The notes under the pieces: model-generated
The model's input: the letters and a program-made list of their open reading frames with translations, nothing else
What the model was told of the DNA's origin: nothing
Database searches by the model: none
Shown: one piece after another, positions 11,971-24,506 of the stretch
How the letters are laid out: every line of letters starts with the position of its first letter
How positions within the stretch are numbered: the stretch's first letter is position 1
Source: Edaphochlamys debaryana
Lineage: Eukaryota > Chlorophyta > Chlorophyceae > Chlamydomonadales
DNA: 64,000 nucleotides
NCBI GenBank assembly: GCA_016858145.1
Contig: JAEHOE010000160.1
Location: 1-64,000 of the forward strand
Reading direction: 5' to 3'
Program-made: the position numbers and the translations under genes

Positions 11971-13050
11971 TCGAGGGCAATAAGAGAGGCCGGTGCTCTG
12001 GCGGTGTTTGTTGGTTTTGGACTGGGGGGCACACATAGGGTCGCTACCTGTGGAGCATATCAGGTGTGTGCGTCTTGCTGGTTAGTTGGCGGGTTCGAGA
12101 GCTTTCCATATTTATGAGCTGGTGCAGCAGCGGCGGGTTTTGGTTGTGGGTCCGCCCTGTTCTGTTTTCCCCGCCGCAGTCAGCTGCGCCAGCCTTTCCA
12201 GTCCTCAGAATCAGGGTGCGGGCTTGTGGTCCTTCGTATGCAGGTTTCTTTTCTCCTTTGGTTTGTCTCTTGTGCTTTGGTTGGGGGGTGTGTGGCGGCT
12301 AAGTTGAGGGTCCTAGACGTTTTTTTGGGGGGTCCTCTAGTGCGGTGGCTGGGTGGCGCGGGGCGGCCTAGTTAAGTGCCCTGGTTGTTTCTTCCTCTTC
12401 TGGGGGGTGCATGTTAGGCCGTGGACAGACGTGACCGGTCAACCGGGAGTGCGAGTCTGACGATGGAGGAAGTGCTTTTGCTTTCTGCTATCAGGCCTGT
12501 GTTTCGTTTTACTCATAGTGGGGCTCTTTACTTCGTCCTGCGGTGTTGACAGTTGAGGGTCGGTGCGGAGGTCTTGTTTGTGGGCGGTTCTTTGTAGGTG
12601 TGGGGGCCAGAGAGCAGGTGCCCAGGATTTGAGGACTGGGCATAGTCATCGCCTACGTCTGGTGGTTAGGAACCCGGTGCAGGTGCCCAGAACGTCTCAG
12701 CTGGGCATAGCTAGACCTGACCGGAGGTGGTGTCTTTCTGAGAGGGAGCTTCAGGGAACGGCCCTGTCCCAGTGCGTGGCTGTGGCCGGGGTCATGGGTT
12801 TTCTGGCCCAAGGGTCTACTCTTTCTTCCTGCGCCGTGGGGGTCCGGCCTTTCTCATGGTGCTGCGTCTTCCTATCGTTCCTTCCTGTCGGCACCCGTCC
12901 TTGTCCTGGCTGAGTGGTTGATTGCTGGCAGCTCATCTTCTCATGCGGTTATTTCTTCCAGAGTTTGCGGGGATCTCGGTGGTTTCAGGCCTGTCCATCA
13001 GAGGCAGGTCCGCTTGGCTTCGCCCCCTTCTCTCCTGTCCATGTAATCCC
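11971..13050 (+). other. Possible 3' UTR of the LINE, then intergenic
   Basis: This segment is distinctly richer in G and T than its neighbours and has no convincing coding frame. It directly follows the LINE stop codon and ends around an A-rich patch (AGAAGAAAAAGCC near 13060). That fits a LINE 3' untranslated region, but no clean poly(A) tail or duplicated target site is visible. An alternative is unrelated intergenic DNA. Confidence 0.3.
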
Positions 13051-13486
13051 TCTCAGAGAAGAAAAAGCCGAGGGGAAGAGGCAAAAAGCCGGCAGGAAAC
13101 GCTGCGGAGTCGGGCACTGACGCGCGCCAGCCACCGGCACTGCGCCCCAGGTGTGGCCTCAGCGGTGTGCAGCCCCGTGGGTCGCTCGGCGCGCGCCACC
13201 ATTCCCGGGAGGCGGGGCCCGCCGCCCTCCGAGCCTCGTTCCCTTTCCCTCCTCGGGTAGCCCCATACTCGCTCCACCGTCCTCACGCTGCCCCTATCTG
13301 CTCTGATCGATCGGCAGCTGCCGCCACCGCTTGCGCACACCCCGCTGGCGGCAGCTGCTGCTGGCGCCCCCGCGCAACGCACGCACACGCGCGGAGCGCC
13401 AGCGAGCAGCCAGCCAGCCATTATTGAAGCGAGGCGCAATCAGCACACATACCGCTATCGGGCTGGCTAGCTAGGGCGGTGCGGCC
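13051..13486 (+). promoter_or_regulatory. Upstream region of the OSCA-like gene
   Basis: These bases precede the start codon of the OSCA-like gene and probably hold its promoter and 5' UTR. Short open frames are present but none has a domain. I see no clear TATA box. The assignment rests on position only. Confidence 0.3.
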
Positions 13487-16400
13487 ATGCCCCTGGACCT
13501 TCGGTCGCTGGGTGTGGCCACGGGAGTGAATGCGGCGGTGGGGGCCGCCTGCCTGGCGGCCTTCAGCGTGCTGCGGGCGGTGGGGCCCACGCGCCGCTTC
13601 TACGCGCCACGGCGGTGGGTGGGGGAGGGGGGAGGGGGGGAAGGGGAGGGGAAAAGGGGAAGGGGAAGGGGGGGGAGGGTGCCGGGAAGGGCGGGGATGG
13701 GGTGGCTGGAAGCACGTACGTACACCTCCGCAGGTGAGATAGAAGGACGCCCGCTTTTCCCCTTGATTCCCTGTTCCAACCTTTCCCGTCCTCCCCTTCC
13801 CGACGGCCTCAGGTACGCGCCGCACCTCCCCCCCGGCTCCCGCCCCCCCCGGCTGCGCTGGTGGTGCTGGGGCGTGCAGCTGGCGCGGCTGCCCCCGGGG
13901 GCGGTGCGGGCGGCGGCGGGGAGCGACGGGGCGCAGCACCTGAGCGCCCTGCGATTCGGTGAGAGGGGGGGGAAGAGGGGAGGGGAGGGGGGGGGGAGGA
14001 GAGGGGAGGGGGCGCGGGAGGAGGAAGGGGGCTCGGGAGGAAGTGCGCTGTGCGCTGCTGTGTGCGCACCGTGTGGGTCCGTCAATCGGGGTAGTAAGAA
14101 CTACCGGTGCATGCTTTTCAGTTTTGGGGGGGAGGGAACTACCCTCTATCTCCACCGGCCCTCCTTGCCTCTCCACCGATCCCTGGCCCTCTCCCCCTCC
14201 CCCCGCCCCTCCCCCCCCACCCAGGCCTGGTGCTGTGCCTGCAGCTGTCCCTGTGGTGCTGCGCCGTGGTACTGCCGGTCAACATGGCGGTGGGTCCTGA
14301 GGGGGGGGAGGGGGGGGGAGGGGGTCCCTGGAGAGGAGGAAGATGCCTCTGCCAGCTTCGTTTGTTCGTCCCTCCTTCCCCGCGGCCCTCACCCGACCCT
14401 CCCTTCCTCACGCCACCGCCAGGGCGGGGAGGTGAACCGCCTCCAGGGCTCGACGGGGACCAGCCCGGGCCCGAGCGGGCCCTCCCCAGGCCCATCCCCC
14501 GGGCCCGGGCCCGGGGCCCCGCCGCCCCTGCTGCCCGAGGTGGGGGGCGCGGGCGGCGCATCCCTGCCCGGCAGGTGAGGGGTGTAAGGAGGGAAAGTCG
14601 GGAGCCCGGGGTCGGGGGGAGGCGTTCATGTGCGAGGTTGCAGCTGTGTGCGTGGGCTGAAAGATCGGTCTGGGCACCGACCCACCCTGCACCCACCCGC
14701 GTGGGCTGTAAGATCGGTCTATCTGGGCTCTGCTGGAGTTTGGGGGCATGCAGCCAGAGGTAGCCGCACCCCCCCCCTCCCCCATCTCTCTCTTCCTCCC
14801 TCCCCCGCCCTCCCACATGCACTCCTGCCTGATCCCGCCCTATCCTGCCTCCCCCCCCCCCAGCCCCTCCGCCTCCCCCTCCTCCTCCTTCGCCCTGTCC
14901 GACCTGGACCGCCTCTCCCTCGCCAACGTGCCCCCCGGCTCGCCCCTGCTCTGGGTGCACCTGGCCTCGCTATTCGTGGTCACGGCTGTCACGCTGAGGG
15001 TGGGTGGGGGAGGGGGGGGGGGGGAAGAGGGGGGGAAAGAGGGGGGTTTGGGGCGGTGTAGGTAGCGGCTACGTGGAGGGGTGGTTGGGTTCGTTTGGGC
15101 AAACAGTGGTAGTCCACGCGACAGGAGACGATGGGCTTCCTGTTTGCCCTGCACCCACCCTCAACGCTCCCCTTGCCCCCATCCACCTCCCGTCCCCCCC
15201 CCCCCCAGGCCCTGTGGCTGCAGAGCCGGGCGGCGGTGGCCCTCCGAGTGTCGTACCTCACCACTCAGCCGCCGGGGGGGCCCTCGCACACAGTACTCAT
15301 ACGGGACATACCGGGTTGGGGGGGAGGGGGGGAGGGAGGGAGGGGGGAGGAGATGCAACGGGGAACAGCGGAGCGGGGAAGCGGGGGGACTGACGGGGGA
15401 AGCGCGGGTACACTGCAAGGATGATGAACAGCGGAGGTAGGGGGAGATGCCCAGGGCCTGCAAGCCGAGGCCGAGCCGAGACCACCACCGCACCCACCTC
15501 CCTCCCCCTTCCTCCCTCCCTTGAGTCCCCACCTCACTTAAGACCCCGTGACCCCGTGCCTCCGACAGGCCTGCAGTACGGCACCCAGCGTGTTGTCGTA
15601 CGGCACTGGCTGGCCACCGCCACTCTGCTCCGGTTCCTGCCGGCGGGGGCGCGGGCGCGGATCGAGGGGGCGGCGGCGGCGGCGCTGGGGGGTGCGGCGG
15701 AGGGGCTGGCGGCGGCGGGGGACGTGGCGGGGAGGTGGGGCGGCGGCGGGGGGACACGGGTGGGGGTGTATGGGTGCAGGGGGATTCAGCTGATCTCTGC
15801 TAGAGGGGATGGGCAGGCCTGAATGGCAGCGGAGTCAGGGGGCTGATGCGTGACGTAACAGCCTCCCTGCAGAGCTACCTGAGCCCCGAGCCTCACTGAA
15901 CCCCTCCCACCCTAGCCCCCACCCCCCCACGCCCACCCCGACCCCCACCCACCCACGCCCATCCCCCAGGTACCTCGCCCTCCTCGACGCCGCCCTGCTC
16001 CCCGGGGACAGCGAGCCACCTGGATCTGGATCCAGAACCGGAGTCGGGACCGGAACCGGATCCGGATCTGGGCAAGCCGCCACCGGGGGCCATGCCTTGC
16101 CCGCCGGTCGGGCTGCAGACGCCGCCGCTGCGTCCCCCGCCGGGCCTCCGGCGACGGAGGCGGCGGCGGCGGCGGCAGGGCCTCCGTCGGGGCCCCTGGC
16201 GGAGCTAGACGCACTGGCGGCGGCGGAGGCAGCGGCGGCGGAGGCGGAGGCAACGGAGGAGGAGGCTTCTGACCTGGAGGGAGGGGCTGGGGGAGAGGGA
16301 GGGGGGGACTCCATGTCAGACAGTGGCAGCGACAGCGGCAGGGAAGGCGACTACGAGGCACCCGCCATGCCCCTGCTCTCCAGCAACATGTCTGCTGCCG

Positions 16401-19400
16401 CTGCCGCCGCCGCCGCCGCGGTCTATCCTCCGCCGCCTCCGCCGCCGCCTCCGCCGCCGGGACCCACCCTCCCGCCGCCACCGCCGCCACCACCGCCCGC
16501 ACCCATCCCGCCCGAAGCCCTCTACCCTCCTCCACCCTTCCCGCCCCGCCCATCCTCTCCGGGAGCCTCCCCCGCCTCTTCCCCTGACTCCGCCGCTAGC
16601 GGCGCCGCCCGCCCCCTGCTGCGCCGCCGCCGGGGCCGGGGCCGGGGCGGGGCCCGGGCAAGGGACTCAGCCTTTGTTGATGACCCAGCGGCGGCGGCAG
16701 CGGCGGCGGCGGCGGCGGCGGCAGGCCCTGGCGGCGATGGCAGCGGCGGCGGCGGCGGCGGCGCTTCCCTCCTGGGCTCCGTGTGTGCGCTGTCGGGGTG
16801 GGCCCGGGCGGAGGTGGCTCTGAGGGGCATGGACCCACCGGTGAGGGGGGCGGGGGGGATGGCGAGGAAGGCTGGAAAGGGGTCTTTGACAGTGGGAAAG
16901 GATTACGGGTCTTTGGGGCGGAGGAACGAATCGAGGATCGAAGGTAGGCCTCCCAACCTCCATTCCAAGCCTCTTCAATCCTCTCACCCCTTCCCCCCCA
17001 CCCACCCACCCGCAGGCCTACGTGGCACGGGAGCTGTCCGAGGTGCTCCCCGCATGCACCCCCGTGGCACTGCAGGTAGGGGTGGGGGGAGAGGAGGGGG
17101 AGGGGGGCGATATCTCAAACGTTGGTGGGATCACATGCGTTCTCACGGGGGAAGATTTGAAAGCAGGGCGGGGGGACGGAGGGCGGTGTGGAGGTCCACA
17201 ACAACGGGACGCGGGAGGGGACATGGGGGGAAGGGGCGATGCACGCATTCGTCTGTAGGGGTGGCCCCGCCGCTTGAGGGGAAATGCGACGCTGTGGTCG
17301 AGGACATCCCCTCCCTTCATTCCCACCCCCCCACCCCACCCCACCCCACCCCACCCCACCCCACCCCACCCCACCCCACCCCACCCCACCCCCACCCCAC
17401 CCCACCCCACCCCACCCACCCCACCCCACCCCACCCCACCCCACCCCACCCCACCCCACCCCACCCCACCCCACCCCACCCCACCCCACCCCACCCCACC
17501 CCACCCCACCCCCACCCCACCCCACCCCACCCCACCCACCCACTCCCATCAATCTCCCCCCCCCCCCCTGCCAGGTCCTCCGCGACGAGTCCCCCCTGGC
17601 CCCCTCCGCCGCCGCCTACGAGGCCACCGCAGCGGCCCTGGGGGAGCTGTGCGACACGTACCGGGGGGCGCTGGAGGCGGGGAGGAGGGTCAAGCGGCAG
17701 AAGGCGAGAGGGGGAGGCGGAGGGGGAGGGCGGGGGAAGGGGGAGGGAAGATGTAGGGGAGGGGTTGGGAGCTAAAGGGAGAGCATTGCCTCCCTCCATC
17801 CACCGCCTTCTCCCAACCTTTCCCCCCACCTCCGCCCCTCCCCCTACTCCCCTTCAAGGTCCGCGTCATCGGCCCCCTCCTGGGCGCATGGGCCACACAC
17901 CTGTACGGCGTACGGCCCGTACGGGTGGACGCACTGCTGCACCTGCGCGCGCGCCTCGAGGCGCTGTACGACGCCGTACGGCAGGGGCTGGCGGATGCGG
18001 AGTCGCTGCCGTACGTGCCGACGGCCTTCGTGACGTTCGGGTGGGGCGGGTTTCGGACTGAGGGGGGCGTGCATAGCGGGTTTTGTGTCAGGGGAGTGGA
18101 GAAAAGCTTTGCGGGTGCAGAGTCGGCGGACCCCGTGGTTTGCGGGGTTTGTGTCACGCGAGGGGAGGGGAGCTTCACAGATGCCGAGTCGTGAAACGCC
18201 TACCCAGCGAACGTGTGGAAATGTTCCCCCCCTCCTCTCCCCTCCTAAAACCCTCCTCCCCCTTCCCTTTTCCCCCAGTCGGCGCTGGGACGCAGCCGTA
18301 GCCGTGTCCTGCCTCCACGACCGCGACCCAGGGCTGTGGCGCGCGGGGCCGGCGCCGGGGCCGGGGGAGGTCATTTGGGCCAACCTGCACCTGCGCCTGT
18401 GGCAGGTGGGGGGTTGGGGGCGGGGGGGGGGGGGCGCTGTGAGGGTTGCGCGCGATGCACGGTCTGGCCATGGCCCTGACATGCCTAGAGGGAGCAGGGC
18501 TTTGGTGGGTAGTTCTGGCGCGTCTGGCAAGTCCCGGCTCCCGCTCTTGGTCGCCCGGGTCCCGGGCTTCTGAAGCGCACCTTCCCCACTTCCCGATCCA
18601 CGTCCTGACCCCCTGTCCCCCCAAGCCCCCTCCCACCCACCTCCGATCCCCCCCCCAGGTCAACGCCCGCCGCGCCGCCGCCCGCTGCGCCTTCGCCGCC
18701 CTGCTGCTTACCTACGCAGTGCCCGTGTCGGCGCTGCAGGGGCTGCTGCAGGTGGGGGGGGGGAGGGAGGGGGAGGGAGGGGGGAGGGGGAGGGGAGGGA
18801 GGGGGAGGATGCCTCACTAGAGCGTCTCAAAGCCATCAGCGGCGGCCAGCGAGCCCCATGCGATGCGCACCGAGGTCCAGAGGGTACCTCAGATGGAGGG
18901 AGGTTGGCGTAAGGGTAGGCCACGGATTCGAGGGACAGCAATGCGGGCATCTCCCTCCCCCCCATCCCCCCCCCCCCTCCCACCCCTCCCCCACTCCCCC
19001 CCCACCCCCTCCCCACAAGGTATCCCGGCTCCGCAGGTGGTCCGTCACCGCCGCCCTCCTCCGCCTGCCCGTGCTCCGCTCGCTGCTGCCCGGCCTCCTC
19101 CCCGGCCTGGTGCTGCGGCTGTTCGTGCTGCTCCTGCCCGTGCTCATGCGGCGGCTGGTGGCGGGGGGGGGCGCGGCCAGCGAGAGCGAGGTGGACCTCA
19201 CGGCGGCGGGCTGGGTCTTCAACTTCCAGGTGTGGGGGTGGGGTGGGGAAGGGGGATGGGGGTAAGGAGATGAGGGGGGGGGGGGAAGGGGGGGAGAACT
19301 ACAGCGCAACTCCATGATCAGATTCGGAAACAGGCCTCTCCCGCGTTCAATCAGCCATCTTGCCATCTGCCCCCACCCCTTACCCCGTCCTCCCCCTGAC

Positions 19401-22400
19401 AGGTGGTGGTGGTCTTCCTCTCCTCCTTCCTGGCGGGCGCCCTGCTGAATCAGATCTCCGAGTTCGTACGGCAGCCGGGATCTGTGCTGACTGTGCTGGG
19501 CACGGGGGCGCCGCAGACCGCATCCTTCTTCATCTCCTACATTCTCTTCAACGTGAGGGGGGAAGGGGAGGGGAGGGGGAGGGGCGGGGGAGGGGCGGGG
19601 GAGGGGGAGAGGCGGGGGTAAGGGGCGGCCTGGGGCAAGGGATGGGGAGGAAGTAGCTCCGCTGGCTTTACCTCATCCATCCCGTCTACTTCCCCCCCCC
19701 CCCCTCCCCCCCCCCCAGGCTCTGGTGGTGGCCCCCCTGCAGGCCCTCCGGCTGTGGGGGCTGATGGGCTTCGCGCTGCGCTCGGGCCTGGCGCCCACCC
19801 CCCGCGCCCGCGCCCGGCTGTGGCAGGCGCAGCGCTCTGCCTTCAGCGACTCAGCGCCCAACCATTCCATCATGATCCTGCTGGGTATGTGGGGGGGGAA
19901 GGGGGGGAGGGGGGGGGAGGGGGATGAGGGGTAGGAGCGAGTTGGTACGAGGGTGGGGAGGGGAAGAGGGAGGGGGGTTTGAGCCGCCAACCACTGCATC
20001 ATGATACTGCTGGGTAGGGGGGGGGGAGGGGGGCGGCGGAGGGAAAAGGGAAGAGGAGGGCTCGTTGGGGAGGGAGGTTGAAGGGAAGGAAAGTCAGGGT
20101 GAGTCCGAGAGGGGTCCAGTACAACGATGCAAGCTCTATCGGGTGTTGGGGTTGAGGGGTGAAAGGGGACCAGTCACTTTGATTGTTACGCCGTCCCTGA
20201 CCCCACCCCCCAGGCCTGGTGTATGCGGTGGTGAACCCCCTGGTGCTGCCCGCATGCGCCCTCTACTTCGCAACGGTACATGCGGCCTTGCGAGCGGGGA
20301 TCGGGGCGAGGGGCGGCGCAGGCCGCATCACCTAGGCTGGCATGCCTGCGCTTTGCGTTGGGTCCCCTCTCCTCTCTACCAAGCATCCACCCCCGCCCCC
20401 ACCTTCACGCTCTCAGCCACCACCACGCAACACCACCCCCTCACCCTCCTCCCTCCCCCCCCCAGGTGGGCCTGGTGGAGAGGCACAACCAGTGCTATGT
20501 GTGGAGCCGCCCCTACGAGACGGGGGGGCGCATGTGGAGCCAGGTGGGGGGGGGGGGAGGGGGGAGCTTTGATGTGATGGGGATCGGCTGTGCGAAGCTG
20601 CTAGCTACACCTCACCCACCATCTCAACCACCTCTTCATTCCCGTCCTCTCCCCCTCCGCCATGCCTGAAACCACACCTATAACCCAGCCCCCCAGCCCC
20701 CCACTCCCCTTCCGTACATGGACCTCCCGCCCTCTCCCTTCCCCCTCTTTACTTGTCCCCCCCCTCCCTCCCCCCCCCCCTCCCCCTCCGCTCCCTCCAA
20801 CCGTCCCTCCCCGGCTTGCCCCCCCCCCCCAGACCTTCAACCAGGTCATGGCGGGGCTCTACGTGGCCCACGCGGTGGCCATAGCGCTGCTCTCCGTCAA
20901 GCGCTTCCCCTTCGCGCCCCTGGCCCTGCTGGCGCCCGCGGCGGCGGCGGCCTTCCAGGGGGGGGTGCGGAGGCTGTACGCGCGGCCGTGGCAGGTGGTG
21001 GGGGGGGGGCGGGGGGAGGGGGAGGAGGGAAAGGAAGGGGGTGGTTTGGGTGGTTGGGCGTGTCACATCTCATGTGGGGAGAGCTGCATGTGGTTGGGTC
21101 TTGGGTGCGTCGACACATCCTCGTTCAGAGGCTGACACGCGCCCCGGCCCCTCCCCCCCCACCCTCCCCCCACCCTCCCGACCACCCTCAGGCCACGGCC
21201 CTGCGTGACGCTGCTGACCTGGACGCAGCTGACGAGGCGCGGGCGGGGGCGCGGGCGGGGGCGGGAGCGGGGGCGGCGGCGGGGGGTGGAGGAGGCGGAG
21301 AGGAAGCCAGGAGTGGAGACGCAGGTGGAGGAGGGGTAGGTGTGATGGATGGCTCATTCAGGGGCAGCCGGCGTGGCGGCAGGCGGCGTGGCGGCAGCGA
21401 CGACAGGGGTCCGGCTGCGGCGCCGTCGGGCCCTGGGCAGGGGCTCGGCAACGGCAACGGCTCCGGCGGCGATGCAAGGCCGCCAGAGGACGGACCGGCG
21501 GCAGCAGCGAACGGCGCTGCACCCGAGCACCTGGCGTCCACTTACCCCTATCCGTACGGGTACCCGCCACCGCCGCCGCTTCCGCCAGCGGCCCCGCCGC
21601 CTCCGCCGCCGATGCCGCCGCCACCAACGCCGCCTGTGCCTGCCGCGCTGGGCTCGCCGCGAGGCCCCATGGAGGCGGCCGCTGTCGCCGCGGCCAGTGC
21701 CCATTATGGGCACGTCCCTGCAGGAGCACCCGCACAATCGCCCGCCCCCGCCCCGGCTCCCGCCACCATCGCCGCCCGCAGCGGTAGCGATGCATCCGCC
21801 GACGGCGCCGCCACCGCCCCCACTGCCGATGGCGCCGCCGCCGCCACCGCACCCGCCGACGGCCTCCTTCCCGCCGCCGCCCTCCCGCCCAGCCCCACCC
21901 GCTTTCCCCTGGCGTCCGCCGCCGCCGCCAGCCCCCACCTGCACCCTCCGTTTTACGCCCCCGGCCGCCGCCTCGCCCCCTCCGCAACCTTCACCCGCGC
22001 CTCCCCGCCCGCCCAACCCCCCGAGCACGCCCTCGCACCGGCGGTTGCCGCGGAGGCGGTTGCCTCGAACGGCCCGGCCCAACCGTTCCTGTACCTCAGC
22101 CCCGCCCGCCGGATCGTCGCCAACGCCGTACGGCACCGGCGGTTGATTGAGGAGGCGCGGCGGATGGACCGACGGCTGCAGGCGGCGAATGCGCTGGCGC
22201 CGCCGGGGCGGGCCGGGTCGGGACGGGCGGGGTCGGGGCGGTGGGAGGGGGGCTTGGGGGGAGGGGGAGGGCTTGGGGGAGGAGCGGGGGCGGATGGTGA
22301 AGAGGGGGAAGAGCGGGATGGAGGAGAGGCGAGGGATGCGCGGGGCGATGGGGAGGGGGAGGGGGAGGCCAAGGGGGCTCCGAACGGGGCCCCACTGGGG

Positions 22401-22463
22401 GGGGCCGCCAGTGACAGGGGGTGGGGGCTCCTGACCCTTATGACGCACGCGGCGTGGGGATGA
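13487..22463 (+). CDS. OSCA/CSC1-family (DUF221) osmosensitive calcium-permeable channel
   Basis: Twenty exons: 13487-13614, 13813-13958, 14225-14289, 14423-14574, 14864-14999, 15209-15314, 15569-15734, 15970-16840, 17016-17075, 17575-17703, 17859-18040, 18279-18405, 18659-18751, 19020-19229, 19403-19552, 19719-19884, 20214-20275, 20466-20543, 20833-20994, 21192-22463. They give 1486 residues with all phases kept. Family marks: an N-terminal helix ending RFYAPR (about 35-40), LPVNMA after the next helix, LANVPPGS and HTVLIRDIP before the cytosolic domain, PTAFVTFG and EVIWANLHLR at its end. Then come IPVA-like VPVSALQ, a long helix with LLPVLMRRL, FFISYILFN, NPLVLP and NQCYVWSRPYETGGRMW. These are the RSN1_TM, PHM7_cyt and seven-helix pore regions. 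Unusual are a 270-residue Ala/Pro/Ser insert inside the cytosolic domain (about 320-590) and a 420-residue low-complexity tail. Likely membrane location is plasma membrane (inference). OSCA proteins open on osmotic or mechanical stress. Confidence 0.93.
17330..17545. repeat. (CCCCA)n pentanucleotide microsatellite inside an OSCA intron
   Basis: About 40 CCCCA units fill the end of the intron between the exons ending at 17075 and starting at 17575, with a few CCCA or CCCCCA variants. The minus strand is (TGGGG)n, able to form G-quadruplexes. Frames across it are open in both directions but only because of the repeat. Confidence 0.95.
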
Positions 22464-23555
22464 TGGTTAGGCAGGCCAGGCATCAGGTCCATTGGTGCTG
22501 ACGTGGAGGGGCGCTGGAAGGGGCAAGGAGGGGTCGTGAGGAGGGGCAAGGGGGGGGGGGGCAGTGCGTGGGCGGACCGACCGGAGCCTCGCAGGAAGGG
22601 GAGCCCTGCGAAGGGCGCATGCAGCGGGCAGCAGGGGGGTCGCGGGCAGCAAGTTGTGCGCTGCGTGCGGGTCGGTGTGAGCCGTGGCGGTGGTGCTTGG
22701 GGGCAGGTGTGTAACACAGGCCGTACTTGCGAGTCCCCCCGAGATGAGTCCGTAGTGAACCCCTGCCTCTTGCAGCACCGCCCAGGGCCCCTGGCACCGT
22801 CCCTGCGACACCCCTGGCCCACCTGGCCTGGGCTATGGGCCGCAGCCTAGGCCTAGGCACAGTCGCAGGGCTCGCTGACGTGATATGGAAGGCGTCTGAG
22901 TCCGAGAGGGCGGCGGTGACAACCGCCGTTTGCACCCACAGCGATCTGCACCGGGGCCTCACGGGGGATGGACATGTCTTTAGCGGGTGGAGGATGTCTC
23001 GAAGCCACACCGACCAAGGCCGTATTCGTATCAGGCACTGTTCCTAGGTTCTTTGCCACAGCGCTGCAGCGTTGCGGGCAGCGACGTGAGGTCACGATGG
23101 GTGTTGTTGGAGCAAAACCCCGCGTGCGCACGTCGGGTGCGCCTGTCGGTGCGCTACGGTGTAAGCGTTATGACTATGAGGTAAGGAAAAGCTTTGCGAT
23201 GTTTAGTGGAGTACCCATCCGCATTCATTGCGGGCGGGTTTACGTCGCCGCTGCTAGAGAGCATGTGAGTTGGTGCTTGAGAGCGAGAAGTCATGGCTGT
23301 GCCGGTACAGGCTCTGTGGGCAGAGCTGTCCGGACGGGGGGCGGGGGGAGATGCGGGGGTGCGCCTGGCGCGGTACCGGTGCGTACCCCGCCGCGAGGTA
23401 CGCACCGCCCCGCCCGAAGTCCCCCTCGCGATCCAGTACGGCTCCTCGCCTTCTCCATCTCGATATAACAAACCCGAGAGCAACAGAGTCGCCACACAGC
23501 TCACAGCCCTCCATCGACCCTCTTGTCCGGCCTTCGCAACACACCACTTGCAGCC
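22464..23555. other. OSCA 3' UTR and Ycf54 upstream region
   Basis: No coding frame with a domain is present. A TGTAA at 22710-22714, about 250 bases after the OSCA stop, is a candidate poly(A) signal. The part nearest 23555 probably holds the Ycf54 promoter and 5' UTR. Confidence 0.45.
22710..22714 (+). terminator. TGTAA poly(A) signal, OSCA-like gene
   Basis: TGTAA is the usual green-algal polyadenylation signal. This one lies about 250 bases past the stop codon, a normal 3' UTR distance. Confidence 0.5.
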
Positions 23556-24506
23556 ATGGCGTCGATGACCGCTTCCCGGACCTCGGTTGTGACTTCGACC
23601 CGCAAGGCGTCGATGGCCCCTGTTGCCCGCCCCATGGTGCATGCCTTCACGGCCCAGCGCCCGGTCGCGTCGGCGTCTCGCGCTGCCGAGACTCGCCGCG
23701 CTGCCGGAATCGTCGCCCGCGCCGCTCCGGTCGCGGAGCCTGTCGCTGCCCAAAAGAGCACCGGCAAGAAGGCGAGTGTATGCGCGAGACATTATACAGC
23801 ACTGGGCCGACCGTAGATCTAGCTTACGCGTTTTGCGCCGAGCGGCTGCCGACACACATGCGGTCGTCAACCAGGCGCATACCTCGCCATACCTGACTCC
23901 CCCTCCTCCTCGCTCTCCCTTGTGAACTCAGGAGTGGATCGCGCTCGTGTGCAACGCGGAGTGGTTTTTCATGGACCCGAACAACGAGTCGGTGGCTGAG
24001 CAGCTGCGTGAGCGTGTCCGCTTCTTCAAGGAGCAGAACATCGAGCAGCTGGACTTCCACATTGTGGAGAACCCAGCCTGGCTGGACCAGGCCCAGTTCC
24101 AGGAGGTCAACAGCAAGGTCAAGCGGCCGTCTGTGGCTCTCATTGGCACCGACGCTATGTGGATCACGTAAGCAGTCTGCCGCTGCGGGGCTTGGGGTAG
24201 ACCTTCCGGGGGGTGTTGTGTCGGGATGTGCAAGCCAACGGCAATCGCCGGCACTTTGCGCGCCTTTTGCCTTCCGCTTTCATCTAAACCGCTTGCCCTT
24301 ACGCTGCCCGCTATCCCCCTCCACATCGCAGGTTCATGAAGCTGCGCCTGGACCGCGTGCTCAAGGTGGAGCTCAAGGGCATGTCGGACAAGGATGCCCT
24401 GGCCTCGGCCGGCCCCATCCCCGACTTCAAGCCCAGCGGCAAGTGGACCGCCCCCTACGCCCGCTACACGCCCGGCTGGTGGAAGGTCTTTGCGCCCAAG
24501 CTGTAA
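23556..24506 (+). CDS. YCF54: Ycf54, accessory protein of the Mg-protoporphyrin ester cyclase
   Basis: Three exons (23556-23771, 23932-24167, 24332-24506) encode 208 residues. Residues 1 to about 60 are rich in Ala, Ser, Arg and Thr and lack acidic residues, as in a chloroplast transit peptide. The conserved domain starts near residue 73: EWIALVCNAEWFFM, then RERVRFFKEQN, IEQLDFHIVENPAWLD, RPSVALIGTDAMWITFMKLRL and a C-terminus with PYARYTPGWWKVF. This order matches the Ycf54 family, called LCAA in land plants. Ycf54 binds and stabilises the oxygen-dependent cyclase (AcsF/CRD1/CHL27), which forms the fifth ring of chlorophyll. It acts at plastid membranes or in the stroma. Here it is nuclear-encoded, as shown by introns and targeting sequence. 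Intron 1 appears to begin with GC rather than GT (AAG|GCGAGT). Confidence 0.93.

Noticed and set aside
20718..22448. Long frames on the minus strand opposite the OSCA last exon
   Set aside because: They mirror the Gly/Ala/Pro coding exon on the plus strand, which has a phase-consistent splice structure.
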